NCBI RefSeq assembly: GCF_023230885.1
Contig: NZ_JALNWM010000183.1
Coordinates: 1 to 7,161, forward strand
Direction of reading: 5' to 3'
Source: Desulfocurvus sp.
GTDB lineage: Bacteria; Desulfobacterota; Desulfovibrionia; Desulfovibrionales; Desulfovibrionaceae
Length of the DNA: 7,161 nucleotides
The notes below the pieces were generated by a model. That model ran no database searches. It was not told the DNA's origin and saw only the letters and a program-made list of their open reading frames with translations. A program made the position numbers and the translations under genes. The first letter of the stretch is position 1, and each line of letters begins with the position of its first letter. Shown here one piece after another: positions 1 to 5,745 of this stretch.

Positions 1-12
1 CGGCCCGCAGCC

Positions 13-1245
13 TCAGCCGCCGCGCGCCCGGCGGTCGAACCGGAAATACACCCCGCCCACCAGGGCCATGGACACCCCGGAAAAGACCAGCAGCGACTCG
101 ACGGAAACCACATCGGCCAGCGGCCCGAAGACGAGGATGGCCGTGGGCATGCCTCCCGAGGCGATGAGCTGGACAATGGAGAAGACCCGCCCGAGCATCG
201 GCCCGGCCGCCGTCTTCTGGATGAACACCGTGCTGGCCGTGGCGAACACGGGCATGAAGAACCCGCCCAGGCCCACCAGCGCCAGGAACACGGCGAAATT
301 GGGCGCAAGGCCCAGAAGCCCGAAGGCCACGCCGAACACGGCCATGCAGAGGGCCATGACCCGGGGCCGGTCCTTGAAATCGCCGTGCCAGGACACGAAG
401 GCTCCGCCCAGCAGCGACATGCCCGACCAGGCCAGCTCGTTGGCCGTGAGCCGCCAGACCTCGGGGCCGAAACTGCGGGCGACCATCAGCGGACACAGCA
501 CGGCGGCGGGAGTGGCCAGGAAATAGAACGCCCCGTAACACAGCACCAGCAGCCGCAGGCGGCCGTGGCCGAAGGTGTAGGACAGCCCCCGGCGGATGTC
601 GGCCCAGGCCGAGGCGTCCCCGGCCCCGCGCGGCGCCCGGTCCAGGCGGATGCGGTAGAGCACGGCGATGGCCAGGGCCGCCGTGACTACGTCCAGGAGC
701 ATGGCCCAGGCCAGGTCCACCGTGCCCAGCAGCAGCCCGCCCGCCGCCGGGGACAGCAGCATCAGCAGGGCGTTGATGCTCTGGTTCAGGCCCTGGACCC
801 GGGCCAGGTGCTCCGGGGGCACGATCTGCGGATACAGCGCCGCCGAGGCCGGGCCCTGGACGCCGCCGCCCAGCGAACGCAGGGCCAGCACACCCAGCAG
901 CGGCCACAGGCCCCCCGCCTCCCCGGCCCCCAGCCCGCCGAGAAAGGCCAGGGCCAAGCCCAGGGTCACCAGGGCCACGAAGCCGTCGGACAGGGCGATG
1001 AGCAGCCGCCGGTCGTGGCGGTCGGCCCAGACCCCGCCCCACAGCAGCACCAGGACCTGGGGCCCGTGGCAGGCCACGGTGGCCAGGGTCATCCACAGGC
1101 CGGAGGTCGTCTCCAGGGTGATGTGCCAGACCAACGCGAAGCCGACCACCGAGGAGCCGAACAGCGACAGGTTCTGGCTGACCAGGAACAGGGCGGCCTG
1201 CGTGCGCCACGCGGCGCCGGGGCCGTCGGGAAGGGAACGGGACAT
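13..1245 (-). CDS. MFS transporter, DHA3/MFS_3-like exporter
   Basis: Predicted 410-aa polytopic inner-membrane protein of the major facilitator superfamily, probably a proton-driven drug or metabolite exporter; the substrate cannot be read from the sequence. A motif A-like loop, GGVWADRHDRR (residues 70-80), follows the second hydrophobic segment. The stretch LGRVFSIVQLIASGG (351-365) followed by GPLAD (374-378) resembles the DHA3 group that includes MefA-type macrolide exporters and EntS. Hydrophobic segments cover most of the chain, about 12, with a soluble loop near 200-230. The chosen ATG (1243-1245) has an AGGAGG ribosome site 4 nt upstream; the in-frame start at 1362 has none and adds a non-hydrophobic, Arg/Pro-rich leader. 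The gene lies 285 bp downstream of cbiO on the same strand behind a GC hairpin, so it is probably not part of the cobalt operon. Family is secure; the subfamily is inferred. Confidence 0.88.
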   Translation of the reverse strand: MSRSLPDGPGAAWRTQAALFLVSQNLSLFGSSVVGFALVWHITLETTSGLWMTLATVACHGPQVLVLLWGGVWADRHDRRLLIALSDGFVALVTLGLALAFLGGLGAGEAGGLWPLLGVLALRSLGGGVQGPASAALYPQIVPPEHLARVQGLNQSINALLMLLSPAAGGLLLGTVDLAWAMLLDVVTAALAIAVLYRIRLDRAPRGAGDASAWADIRRGLSYTFGHGRLRLLVLCYGAFYFLATPAAVLCPLMVARSFGPEVWRLTANELAWSGMSLLGGAFVSWHGDFKDRPRVMALCMAVFGVAFGLLGLAPNFAVFLALVGLGGFFMPVFATASTVFIQKTAAGPMLGRVFSIVQLIASGGMPTAILVFGPLADVVSVESLLVFSGVSMALVGGVYFRFDRRARGG

Positions 1246-1249
1246 GGGG

Positions 1250-1255
1250 CCTCCT
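1250..1255 (-). promoter_or_regulatory. Ribosome binding site of the MFS gene
   Basis: A full AGGAGG, read on the minus strand, lies 4 nt before the ATG at 1245. It decides the start over the upstream in-frame ATG at 1362. Confidence 0.75.
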
Positions 1256-1294
1256 GAAAGGAAAGGCCGCCGGGAACAGCGTCCGGGCGGCCGA

Positions 1295-1313
1295 CATCCG
1301 GGCGTGCCGGATG
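1295..1313. other. Small inverted repeat in the MFS leader
   Basis: CATCCGG-N5-CCGGATG is a perfect 7-bp inverted repeat 50 nt before the MFS start. It lies just downstream of the candidate promoter, so it could be an operator or a leader hairpin. No U-tract follows it, so it is not a terminator. No function can be assigned from sequence alone. Confidence 0.3.
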
Positions 1314-1317
1314 AAGC

Positions 1318-1346
1318 ATGAATGGGGAGTGCTTCCTGGAAGTCAA
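1318..1346 (-). promoter_or_regulatory. Candidate sigma70-type promoter of the MFS gene
   Basis: The minus strand shows TTGACT (1341-1346, 5/6 to the -35 consensus), a 17-nt spacer and ATTCAT (1318-1323, only 3/6 to the -10). This would start transcription about 65 nt before the MFS ATG. The -10 box is poor, so the call is tentative. It would explain separate expression of the exporter from the cobalt operon. Confidence 0.3.
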
Positions 1347-1472
1347 AGGACCGCGCGCGCACCCCCGGGCGGGAGGCACGCCGGTCGCGAACGGCTAGGA
1401 AACACGATGCATGAAGGGCCCCTTTCAGAAGAATAGCCAGCGCCTACACCAGGGCGCGAGAAAACGCAACAC

Positions 1473-1529
1473 GCCGGGCCGCAGGGAAAACCCGCCCCCG
1501 CCGCCCCGCCGTCCGCCGCGCGGCCCGGC
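1473..1529 (-). terminator. Possible terminator hairpin after cbiO
   Basis: On the minus strand, GCCGGGCCGC (1520-1529) begins directly after the cbiO stop and is perfectly complementary to GCGGCCCGGC (1473-1482), giving a 10-bp all-GC stem. The 37-nt loop contains a smaller GGG-TTTT-CCC hairpin. The downstream side is only mildly T-rich (GTGTTGCGTTTTCTCGC), so termination may be partial or Rho-assisted. Its position fits the end of the cbi operon. Confidence 0.4.
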
Positions 1530-1530
1530 C

Positions 1531-2193
1531 TCAGCCCTGCCGTGCGGCGGGCACGCCGTCGCGCAGCAGCACCGTCCGGGTGGCCACGCGGGCCAGGAAG
1601 TCGCGGTCGTGCGAGGCCACCACCAGGGCCAGCCCCCCGGCCAGGAGCAGCTCCTCCAGCCGGGCCGCGCCGCGCGCGTCCAGGTCGTTGGTGGGCTCGT
1701 CCAGCAGCACGGCCCGGGGCCGCATGGCCAGCACCGTGGCCAGGGCCACGATGCGCTTCTGCCCGCCGGACAGGGTGTGCGGCAATGCCCGGGGCAGGCC
1801 CGCCGCGCCCAGGCCCTCCAGGGCCTCCAGGGCGCGCGCCCGGGCCTGCTCCTGGCCGCAGCCCAGGTTCAGCGGCCCGAAGGCCACGTCTTCCAGCACG
1901 GTGGGCATGAACAGCTGGTCGTCCGCGTTCTGGAAGACGATGCCCACGGCCCGGCGCAGGTTCCGCAACCGGCGCGGCGAAACGGCGTGCTCCCCGTCGT
2001 GGAGCAGGCGCCCGGCGGCCAGGGGCCGCAGCCCGGCCAGGGCCAGCAGCAGCGTGGTCTTGCCGCTGCCGTTGTCGCCCGCCAGCCCCACGCGCTCGCC
2101 CGGGTGCAGGGCGAAATCCAGGGCCCCGAGGGCGGGGGCCGCCCGGCCCGGGTAGCGCACCACGGCCCGCTCAAGGGCCACGATGGCCGTCAT
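1531..2193 (-). CDS. cbiO: Cobalt ECF transporter ATPase CbiO
   Basis: 220-aa ABC ATPase that powers uptake of Co2+ (or Ni2+) through the CbiMQO energy-coupling-factor complex on the cytoplasmic face of the membrane. All nucleotide-binding motifs are visible: Walker A GDNGSGKT (39-46), Q-loop Q88 in VFQNADDQLF, signature LSGGQ (141-145), Walker B AVLLDEP (161-167, catalytic E166), D-loop NDLD (169-172) and switch H195 in ASHDRDF. The Q-loop context, QNADDQLF, is typical of ECF ATPases. At 220 aa it is shorter than many CbiO/EcfA proteins of about 270 aa and seems to lack their C-terminal extension. The ATG overlaps the cbiQ stop as ATGA, implying translational coupling. It is the only ATPase in the operon, so it should work as a homodimer. 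Function is secure; metal specificity is inferred from the neighbours. Confidence 0.95.
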   Translation of the reverse strand: MTAIVALERAVVRYPGRAAPALGALDFALHPGERVGLAGDNGSGKTTLLLALAGLRPLAAGRLLHDGEHAVSPRRLRNLRRAVGIVFQNADDQLFMPTVLEDVAFGPLNLGCGQEQARARALEALEGLGAAGLPRALPHTLSGGQKRIVALATVLAMRPRAVLLDEPTNDLDARGAARLEELLLAGGLALVVASHDRDFLARVATRTVLLRDGVPAARQG

Positions 2194-2945
2194 GGGAGCC
2201 AACCCCGGTCCAGCAGGAGCAGGCCGCCCCCGGCGCAGGCCAGCAGGGCCACGGCCAGCACCCCGGCCCCCGCGGCCCCGGCCTGCGGCTCCAGGGTCCG
2301 GAAATGGCCGTCGAACCCGCGCGCCGTCATGGCGTCGCGGACACGCACGGCCCGGTGCAGGCTGCCCGCGATGGTCTGGGCGAGCAGGCAGGCCGTGGTG
2401 CGGTAGGTGTGCATGTTCATGCCCGGCTCGAAGCAGCGCGCCGTGCATGCCTGGCGCAAGCGCTCGAACTCGCCCGCCGTGATCCATATCTGCCTGTAGG
2501 AAAATGCCAGAAGCAGCACGAACTTCTGCGGCAGGCCCAGGCGCTGGAGCCCCCGGGCGGCCGAGGCGACGGTGCTGGTGCCCACCAGGGCCAGCAGGAC
2601 GCAGAACATGGCGTTGCCCTTCACGGCGATGCGCAGCCCCAGCTCCAGGCCGTCGAGGCTCACGGCGGGCCAAAGGGGCCAGGGCCGCCCGGGGTACGTC
2701 AGGGCCAGGGTCGCGAACATGAACGCGAAGAACGCGTTGGGCGGCCCCAGGCGGCGCAGCGCGGCCCCCGGGGGCACCCGGCAGGCCGCCAGCAGCCCAA
2801 GGCCCAGGGCCAGGGCCGCCAGGGCCGCGTCCAGGGTCCGCAGGGGTGCCACGGCGCAGGCCAGCACCCCGGCGCCCACGAGCTTGTGGGCAACGTCCAG
2901 GCGCACCAGGGGACCGGCGCCGGGCAGGGGTGCGTCGCGGATCAT
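2190..2945 (-). CDS. cbiQ: Cobalt ECF transporter T-component CbiQ
   Basis: 251-aa integral membrane coupling protein that transmits ATP-driven movement of CbiO to the substrate-binding component CbiM. The N-terminal DVAHKL (17-22) matches the D-x-R/A-x-K-L start typical of CbiQ/EcfT. Several hydrophobic segments follow (for example around 24-55, 70-85, 108-125, 220-247). The signature RAVRVRDAMTARGFDGHF (near 199-216) is the conserved coupling-helix region with the A-x-x-x-R-G-F-x-G motif that docks in the ATPase groove. The gene begins with ATGA overlapping the CbiL-like stop and ends with ATGA overlapping the cbiO start, so both junctions look translationally coupled. Length and motif order fit the family. 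I am confident of the family; cobalt rather than nickel rests on the riboswitch and CbiK. Confidence 0.93.
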   Translation of the reverse strand: MIRDAPLPGAGPLVRLDVAHKLVGAGVLACAVAPLRTLDAALAALALGLGLLAACRVPPGAALRRLGPPNAFFAFMFATLALTYPGRPWPLWPAVSLDGLELGLRIAVKGNAMFCVLLALVGTSTVASAARGLQRLGLPQKFVLLLAFSYRQIWITAGEFERLRQACTARCFEPGMNMHTYRTTACLLAQTIAGSLHRAVRVRDAMTARGFDGHFRTLEPQAGAAGAGVLAVALLACAGGGLLLLDRGWLP

Positions 2946-3547
2946 CGCCCGCCGGAGGCCTTGCGCCGCCTCCGGTTGTCCGCCAGGGCCGCCACCCCGG
3001 CCAGCCCGAAGATGTAGCCGATGCCCCCAAGGACGGTGCCCAGCTCCGGGCCGCCGCCGCCTTGGGCCTCCAGCTCGCGGCGCAGGGGCCGCAGCTCCTC
3101 GCGCACGGCCGCGCGCACCAGGGCTTCCAACTCGCCGGGGGCAAGGCCGGTGGGCGCGGCGGCCCCGCCGCCATCGGCGGACGCCACGGCCGCGGGCGCG
3201 GCGGGCGCCACGCCCGCGAATTCGCTGGCGGGCACCAGCGTTTCCGCCCGGTGCCCGGCCCCCGCGTTGCCGACCACGCGCAGGTCGTGGCCGCGCTCCA
3301 GGGCCTCGCCCGGAAGCTCCGCCTCGAAGAACCCGGCCCCGTCAGCCACTCCGCGAAGCAGCGTCTCACCCGTGGCCGCGTCCGCCACGGTGATTTTCGC
3401 CCCGGCCCCCGGGCTGCCGTCGCTGAAGCCGATTTCGGCCGCGAGCGTGCGCCCCTCGCCCCAGGCGTTGAGCAGGACCTTGTGGGCGCTGGCGTCCGGC
3501 GCGCACGCCAGGACCAGCAGTGCCGCGAGCAGCGCGCGGGTCAGCAT
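2942..3547 (-). CDS. cbiL: CbiL/NikL-type accessory subunit of the Co/Ni transporter
   Basis: 201-aa exported, membrane-anchored protein sitting where CbiN is found in CbiMNQO systems. A signal peptide (1-21) ends in Ala-Ser-Ala, so the mature protein would begin His-Lys-Val. Residues 22-80 form a beta-rich, Ig-like module (HKVLLNAWGEG, then FSDGSPGAGAKITVAD and a G-x-F-x-A-x-L-P strand) like that of NikL/CbiL proteins. An Ala/Gly-rich linker (112-135), a charged helix that could coil (138-162), a single membrane span (about 169-190) and a basic NRRRRK tail follow; the tail predicts a cytoplasmic C terminus. Its ATG overlaps the cbiM stop by 7 nt (ATGCTGA) and a GGGAGG lies upstream. In related systems such subunits replace NikN/CbiN and are thought to aid metal loading. 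The symbol is used in the transporter sense, not for the precorrin methyltransferase that shares it. Confidence 0.82.
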   Translation of the reverse strand: MLTRALLAALLVLACAPDASAHKVLLNAWGEGRTLAAEIGFSDGSPGAGAKITVADAATGETLLRGVADGAGFFEAELPGEALERGHDLRVVGNAGAGHRAETLVPASEFAGVAPAAPAAVASADGGGAAAPTGLAPGELEALVRAAVREELRPLRRELEAQGGGGPELGTVLGGIGYIFGLAGVAALADNRRRRKASGGR

Positions 3548-4182
3548 GGCCGCGCCTCCCGGGCCGCGTCCGCCCCGGCCGCGCAGCCCAGCCCCAGGAC
3601 GGACGGATACATCCTGGCCAGGGCGCCCACGGCGAACATGGTCACCAGGCCCTCGATAAGCATGACCGGAACGTGCGCGGCGACGATGAGCCGGGCGGCG
3701 CCGAGGAAGCCCTCGTCGGTGAAGGTCAGCGAAAGGGCGGCCATGAGCGCCGTGCCCAGCACGGCGCCCGCCCCGCCCAGGAAGCCCGCCACGGCGGCGC
3801 GCCGCCCCCCGGCCCGCAGCTGCCCCGCCAGCAGGAGCCGGCACAGGATGGCCGGGACGGCCACGTTCACCGTGTTCACGCCAAGCACCGTGAGCCCGCC
3901 GAACTGGAAAAGCAGCGCCTGGAGCAGCAGCGCCACCAGGATGCAGGGAAAGGCGGCCCAGCCCAGGATCATGCCCAGGAGCCCGTTGAGCAGCAGATGC
4001 ACGCTGCTGGGGCCCAGGGGCACATGGACGAGGGAGCCGACGAAAAAGGCCGAGGACAGGGTGGCCGCGGTGATCAGCTGGTCGTGGTCCAGGCGGCGCA
4101 GCCCGGCCCAGGTTCCGGCCAGGGCCGCGCCGCCGCCCGCGAGCAGCACCGGGGCGGACAGGACGCCTTCGGAAATATGCAT
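3541..4182 (-). CDS. cbiM: Cobalt ECF transporter substrate-binding component CbiM
   Basis: 213-aa polytopic membrane protein that binds the metal ion and carries it across the inner membrane. It begins Met-His-Ile-Ser-Glu-Gly, the hallmark of CbiM/NikM: in solved NikM structures the N-terminal amine, His2 and a further internal His hold the metal in a square-planar site. Here His2 is present, and candidate partners are His53 (SLVHVPLG) and His62 (PSSVHLLLNGLLG). The NTVNVAVPA segment (103-111) and about six hydrophobic spans also fit the family. The start is fixed by the MHISEG motif and a GGGAGG inside the end of cbiK; only 2 nt separate the cbiK TAG from this ATG. No CbiN follows; a CbiL-like gene does. 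It could transport nickel, but linkage to cobalamin control and CbiK favours cobalt. Confidence 0.94.
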   Translation of the reverse strand: MHISEGVLSAPVLLAGGGAALAGTWAGLRRLDHDQLITAATLSSAFFVGSLVHVPLGPSSVHLLLNGLLGMILGWAAFPCILVALLLQALLFQFGGLTVLGVNTVNVAVPAILCRLLLAGQLRAGGRRAAVAGFLGGAGAVLGTALMAALSLTFTDEGFLGAARLIVAAHVPVMLIEGLVTMFAVGALARMYPSVLGLGCAAGADAAREARPC

Positions 4183-4184
4183 GG

Positions 4185-5237
4185 CTAAACCTCCCGGGCC
4201 GCGGATTGCGGCGCCACGGTCCGCCAGGCGCCCTCCAGGTGCTCCAGCCACAGGGCACGGCACGGCCCGTGCTCCATCGTGCCGGTCATGCAGACGCGCA
4301 CGTCCAGCCCGGCGGCGGCCATGTGGCTCTTCCAGGAGTGCGGGCCGTCCCCGGCGATGTCCACGCGCACATGGTGCCCCGGTGCGCTCATGAAGGGCAG
4401 CAGCCACACCCGCCGCGCACCGGCGGCCAGAACCCGGCGGATGACGGCCGCGCATCCCGGCTCGCCCATGAGCGTGCCCATGAACACCAGCGGGTCGTTC
4501 CGGCGCAGCAGGGCTTCGAACTCCAGGTAGCGCCGGTGCCCCTCGTGGTAGGTGCCGTGGCCGACAAGCACCAGGGCGTCGCCCGGGCCGCGCTCCGGGG
4601 GCGGGTATCCGCCCAGGGCGGCGGCGGCGGCCTCCAGGTCCGCCCCGGCCATGAGCAGCGGGCCGCCCACGGCCACATCGAGAAACCCCTTGCGCGGATG
4701 ATGAAAGACGCGCGCCTGGTCCAGGGTCCAGTGGTATTCCACGCCGGGCACCGTGTGCAGCGACTGCACGGCCAGATGCGTCACGCCCTCGTCGTGCAGC
4801 CGCGAGAGGGCCACGGCCACGGAGTCGTTCTCGAACCCCCGGGCCGCGAGCTTGCGGCGGATCTTGTGCGCCGTGTAGGCCCAGCGCACGGGCACGCCGG
4901 GGAAGCGCTGGCGCACCTCGCGGTCCAGGGCCTCGTAGCCCGCGCGGGCGTCGGGCAGGGCCACGCCGAAGGCCGCCAGCAGGATGCCGGGCCGCACCGG
5001 GCGCGGGCGGTGATGGCCGTGATGGTGGTGGTCGTCGCCGTGATGGTGATGATCGTGGGAATGGTGACCATCGCCGCAGTGGTCATGGTCGTGGCCGTGG
5101 TGGCCGTGATGGTCGTGGCAGTGGGACTGGTCGTGTCCCTGGCCGTGGTCGCCGTGGTCGTGGCCGCAGGCGTGGGAGCGGTCATGAGCGTGCTCATGGC
5201 CGCGGGCGTGTTCGTGGTCGTGGCTGGCGCGGGACAT
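4185..5237 (-). CDS. cbiK: Sirohydrochlorin cobaltochelatase CbiK with a His-rich N-terminal extension
   Basis: 350-aa enzyme that inserts Co2+ into sirohydrochlorin, the committed step of the anaerobic B12 pathway. The chelatase domain runs from about 81 to 345. Expected metal ligands are visible: H227 in LVGHGTYHEGH, E259 in MGTLMGEP and H289 in MSAPGHHVRVDIAGD, followed by the family's SWKS (301-304). Residues 1-76 are an extension with 33 His and 3 Cys (24, 40, 54) plus Asp/Gly; it has no hydrophobic core, so it is not a signal peptide and the enzyme should be cytoplasmic, unlike the periplasmic CbiK paralogue of Desulfovibrio vulgaris. The ATG has an AGGAGG 4 nt upstream, which is also the target of the riboswitch platform. 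It is the first gene of the operon, 2 nt ahead of cbiM. Chelatase function is well supported; a metal storage or chaperone role for the tract is inferred. Confidence 0.94.
   Translation of the reverse strand: MSRASHDHEHARGHEHAHDRSHACGHDHGDHGQGHDQSHCHDHHGHHGHDHDHCGDGHHSHDHHHHGDDHHHHGHHRPRPVRPGILLAAFGVALPDARAGYEALDREVRQRFPGVPVRWAYTAHKIRRKLAARGFENDSVAVALSRLHDEGVTHLAVQSLHTVPGVEYHWTLDQARVFHHPRKGFLDVAVGGPLLMAGADLEAAAAALGGYPPPERGPGDALVLVGHGTYHEGHRRYLEFEALLRRNDPLVFMGTLMGEPGCAAVIRRVLAAGARRVWLLPFMSAPGHHVRVDIAGDGPHSWKSHMAAAGLDVRVCMTGTMEHGPCRALWLEHLEGAWRTVAPQSAAREV
5010..5222 (-). repeat. Low-complexity tract encoding the CbiK His-rich leader
   Basis: The stretch encodes residues 6-76 of CbiK and consists of degenerate CAY-GAY-CAY-GGY units without a fixed period. 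It contains runs of four His (63-66) and four His (70-73). CAC and CAT codons are mixed, so it is not a recent perfect triplet expansion. Simple structure makes it prone to length change by slippage between strains. Confidence 0.85.
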
Positions 5238-5241
5238 ATCC

Positions 5242-5247
5242 CCTCCT
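5242..5247 (-). promoter_or_regulatory. Shine-Dalgarno of cbiK, sequestered by a hairpin
   Basis: AGGAGG lies 4 nt before the cbiK ATG on the minus strand and fixes the start. The same bases form one arm of the hairpin spanning 5242-5288, so its availability is the probable output of the riboswitch. Confidence 0.85.
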
Positions 5248-5288
5248 CGTGGGTTCCCGTAGGGCGAAAAGGCAACGGGACGAGGAGG
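5242..5288 (-). promoter_or_regulatory. SD-sequestering hairpin (riboswitch expression platform)
   Basis: On the minus strand, CCTCCTCGT (5280-5288) pairs perfectly with ACGAGGAGG (5242-5250), covering the whole cbiK ribosome site. Continuing inward, CCCGT (5275-5279) pairs with ACGGG (5256-5260). This gives 14 base pairs interrupted only by a 5-nt bulge (5251-5255), with a 14-nt loop. A competing helix exists: GCAACGGG (5340-5347), close to the aptamer, is perfectly complementary to CCCGTTGC (5272-5279) and would break the inner stem. This is the layout of a translational riboswitch. The two helices are seen in sequence; which one forms with ligand is inferred from how cobalamin switches usually repress. 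Confidence 0.72.
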
Positions 5289-5291
5289 AGC

Positions 5292-5317
5292 GGCGGGCGG
5301 GAAGGACCCCTGCCGCC
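5292..5317 (-). other. Intervening hairpin in the riboswitch expression platform
   Basis: GGCGGCAGGG and CCCGCCCGCC (minus strand) form a 10-position stem with two central mismatches around a 6-nt loop. It lies between the two strands of the competing anti-sequestering helix and would stack inside it. No U-run follows, so it does not look like an intrinsic terminator. Confidence 0.4.
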
Positions 5318-5362
5318 GTCAGCCCCCCGCCGACAAAGACCCGTTGCTGGACGCGGGATGCT

Positions 5363-5536
5363 GGATGGCAGGTCTTCTGACTTCCCGGGCGGGGGCCCCG
5401 CCTTCCCGCCCGGGTGGGGGCAGTGGCGTCCTGGGGCTTCGCGGCTTCCTGCGCGGGGCGCAGGCCGGGTCACAGCGGCGGGTCCGTTCCGGTCTTGCAC
5501 CGGATTCCCTGTTCGTCTCCTCGCGGAGAACCATCC
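5363..5536 (-). ncRNA. Cobalamin riboswitch aptamer
   Basis: The minus strand carries the conserved elements of a class-I adenosylcobalamin riboswitch in order. GGATGG (5531-5536) opens helix P1. ACAGGGAATCCGGTG with a CCGG partner and then CCCGCCGCTGTGAC form the core. CACTG and GGGAAGGCGGGG follow, and the B12 box AGTCAGAAGACCTGCC (5367-5382) comes last. CCATCC (5363-5368) closes P1 against GGATGG. It lies 126 nt before the cbiK ATG and should repress cobalt import and insertion when cobalamin is abundant. The motif match is strong; the exact helix ends were drawn by eye. Confidence 0.96.
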
Positions 5537-5542
5537 GCCGGA

Positions 5543-5572
5543 AGGCTAGCCGCTGGCGCCGGGTGCTGTCAA
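5543..5572 (-). promoter_or_regulatory. Promoter of the riboswitch and cbi operon
   Basis: A perfect TTGACA -35 box (5567-5572) is followed by an 18-nt spacer and TAGCCT (5543-5548) as a weak -10 (3/6). Transcription would start about 7 nt beyond the -10, almost at the first base of aptamer helix P1, which supports the assignment. It falls downstream of the terminator that ends the neighbouring gene, so the operon starts here. Confidence 0.6.
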
Positions 5573-5686
5573 AACCTAAAATCCCCGCCGCCGGGCGCGG
5601 CTGCCCGCCGGACAGGGGCCGTCCAGCCCGGCCCGGCCTCCGCGCACCCAGGGGGAGCCGTCCCCCGCGGCGAGGGATTTTTCATT

Positions 5687-5724
5687 AAAAAAAAGCAGGG
5701 GCATGCGCTGGCGCATGCCCCTGC
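5687..5724 (-). terminator. Intrinsic terminator of the PAS/GAF gene
   Basis: A perfect 13-bp stem, GCAGGGGCATGCG with CGCATGCCCCTGC, encloses a CTGG loop. Read on the minus strand it is followed at once by eight T residues (5687-5694). It starts 21 nt after the stop codon at 5746. The other strand lacks a T-run, so it works in one direction and insulates the riboswitch operon from upstream transcription. Confidence 0.95.
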
Positions 5725-5745
5725 CTTCACCCTGGCGGGCGTCCG

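Noticed and set aside
385..1257. Long plus-strand open frames opposite the MFS gene
   Set aside because: They are Arg/Gln/Gly/Pro-rich shadow translations produced by high GC. They have no ribosome sites, and the minus-strand frame has clear MFS motifs.
1246..1362. Upstream start for the MFS gene
   Set aside because: The extra 39 residues are not hydrophobic, no ribosome site precedes them, and an AGGAGG lies right before the ATG at 1245.
1411..2406. 331-aa plus-strand frame opposite cbiO
   Set aside because: The minus strand has a complete set of ABC ATPase motifs. The plus frame is low-complexity Gln/Gly/Arg and has no recognisable fold.
1531..3369. A single 612-aa minus-strand protein ending in CbiO
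   Set aside because: Only its last 220 residues match a family. The earlier part is out of frame over cbiQ and cbiL, and the true cbiO ATG is the one in the ATGA overlap with cbiQ.
3485..3547. Lipoprotein signal in the CbiL-like protein (Cys15)
   Set aside because: The residues before Cys15 (LVLA) are a poor lipobox, and Ala-Ser-Ala at 19-21 is a better type I cleavage site that leaves the family-typical His-Lys start.
2846..4393. 515-aa plus-strand frame opposite cbiQ, cbiL and cbiM
   Set aside because: It spans three well-supported minus-strand genes and their overlaps. Its composition (Arg, Pro, Ala) is typical of antisense GC-rich frames.
5010..5222. CRISPR-like or minisatellite repeat
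   Set aside because: There is no fixed repeat length and no spacers. The pattern is the codon signature of a His/Asp/Gly-rich protein segment.
4206..5549. 447-aa plus-strand frame with a Val/Met-rich hydrophobic stretch
   Set aside because: The hydrophobic stretch is the antisense reading of the CbiK His tract, where CAC/CAT becomes GTG/ATG. It also runs through the riboswitch.
5573..5686. Small gene or second terminator between the PAS/GAF terminator and the cbi promoter
   Set aside because: No frame with a ribosome site is visible. The GC-rich near-palindrome there has an imperfect stem and only short T stretches. I see nothing further in this spacer.
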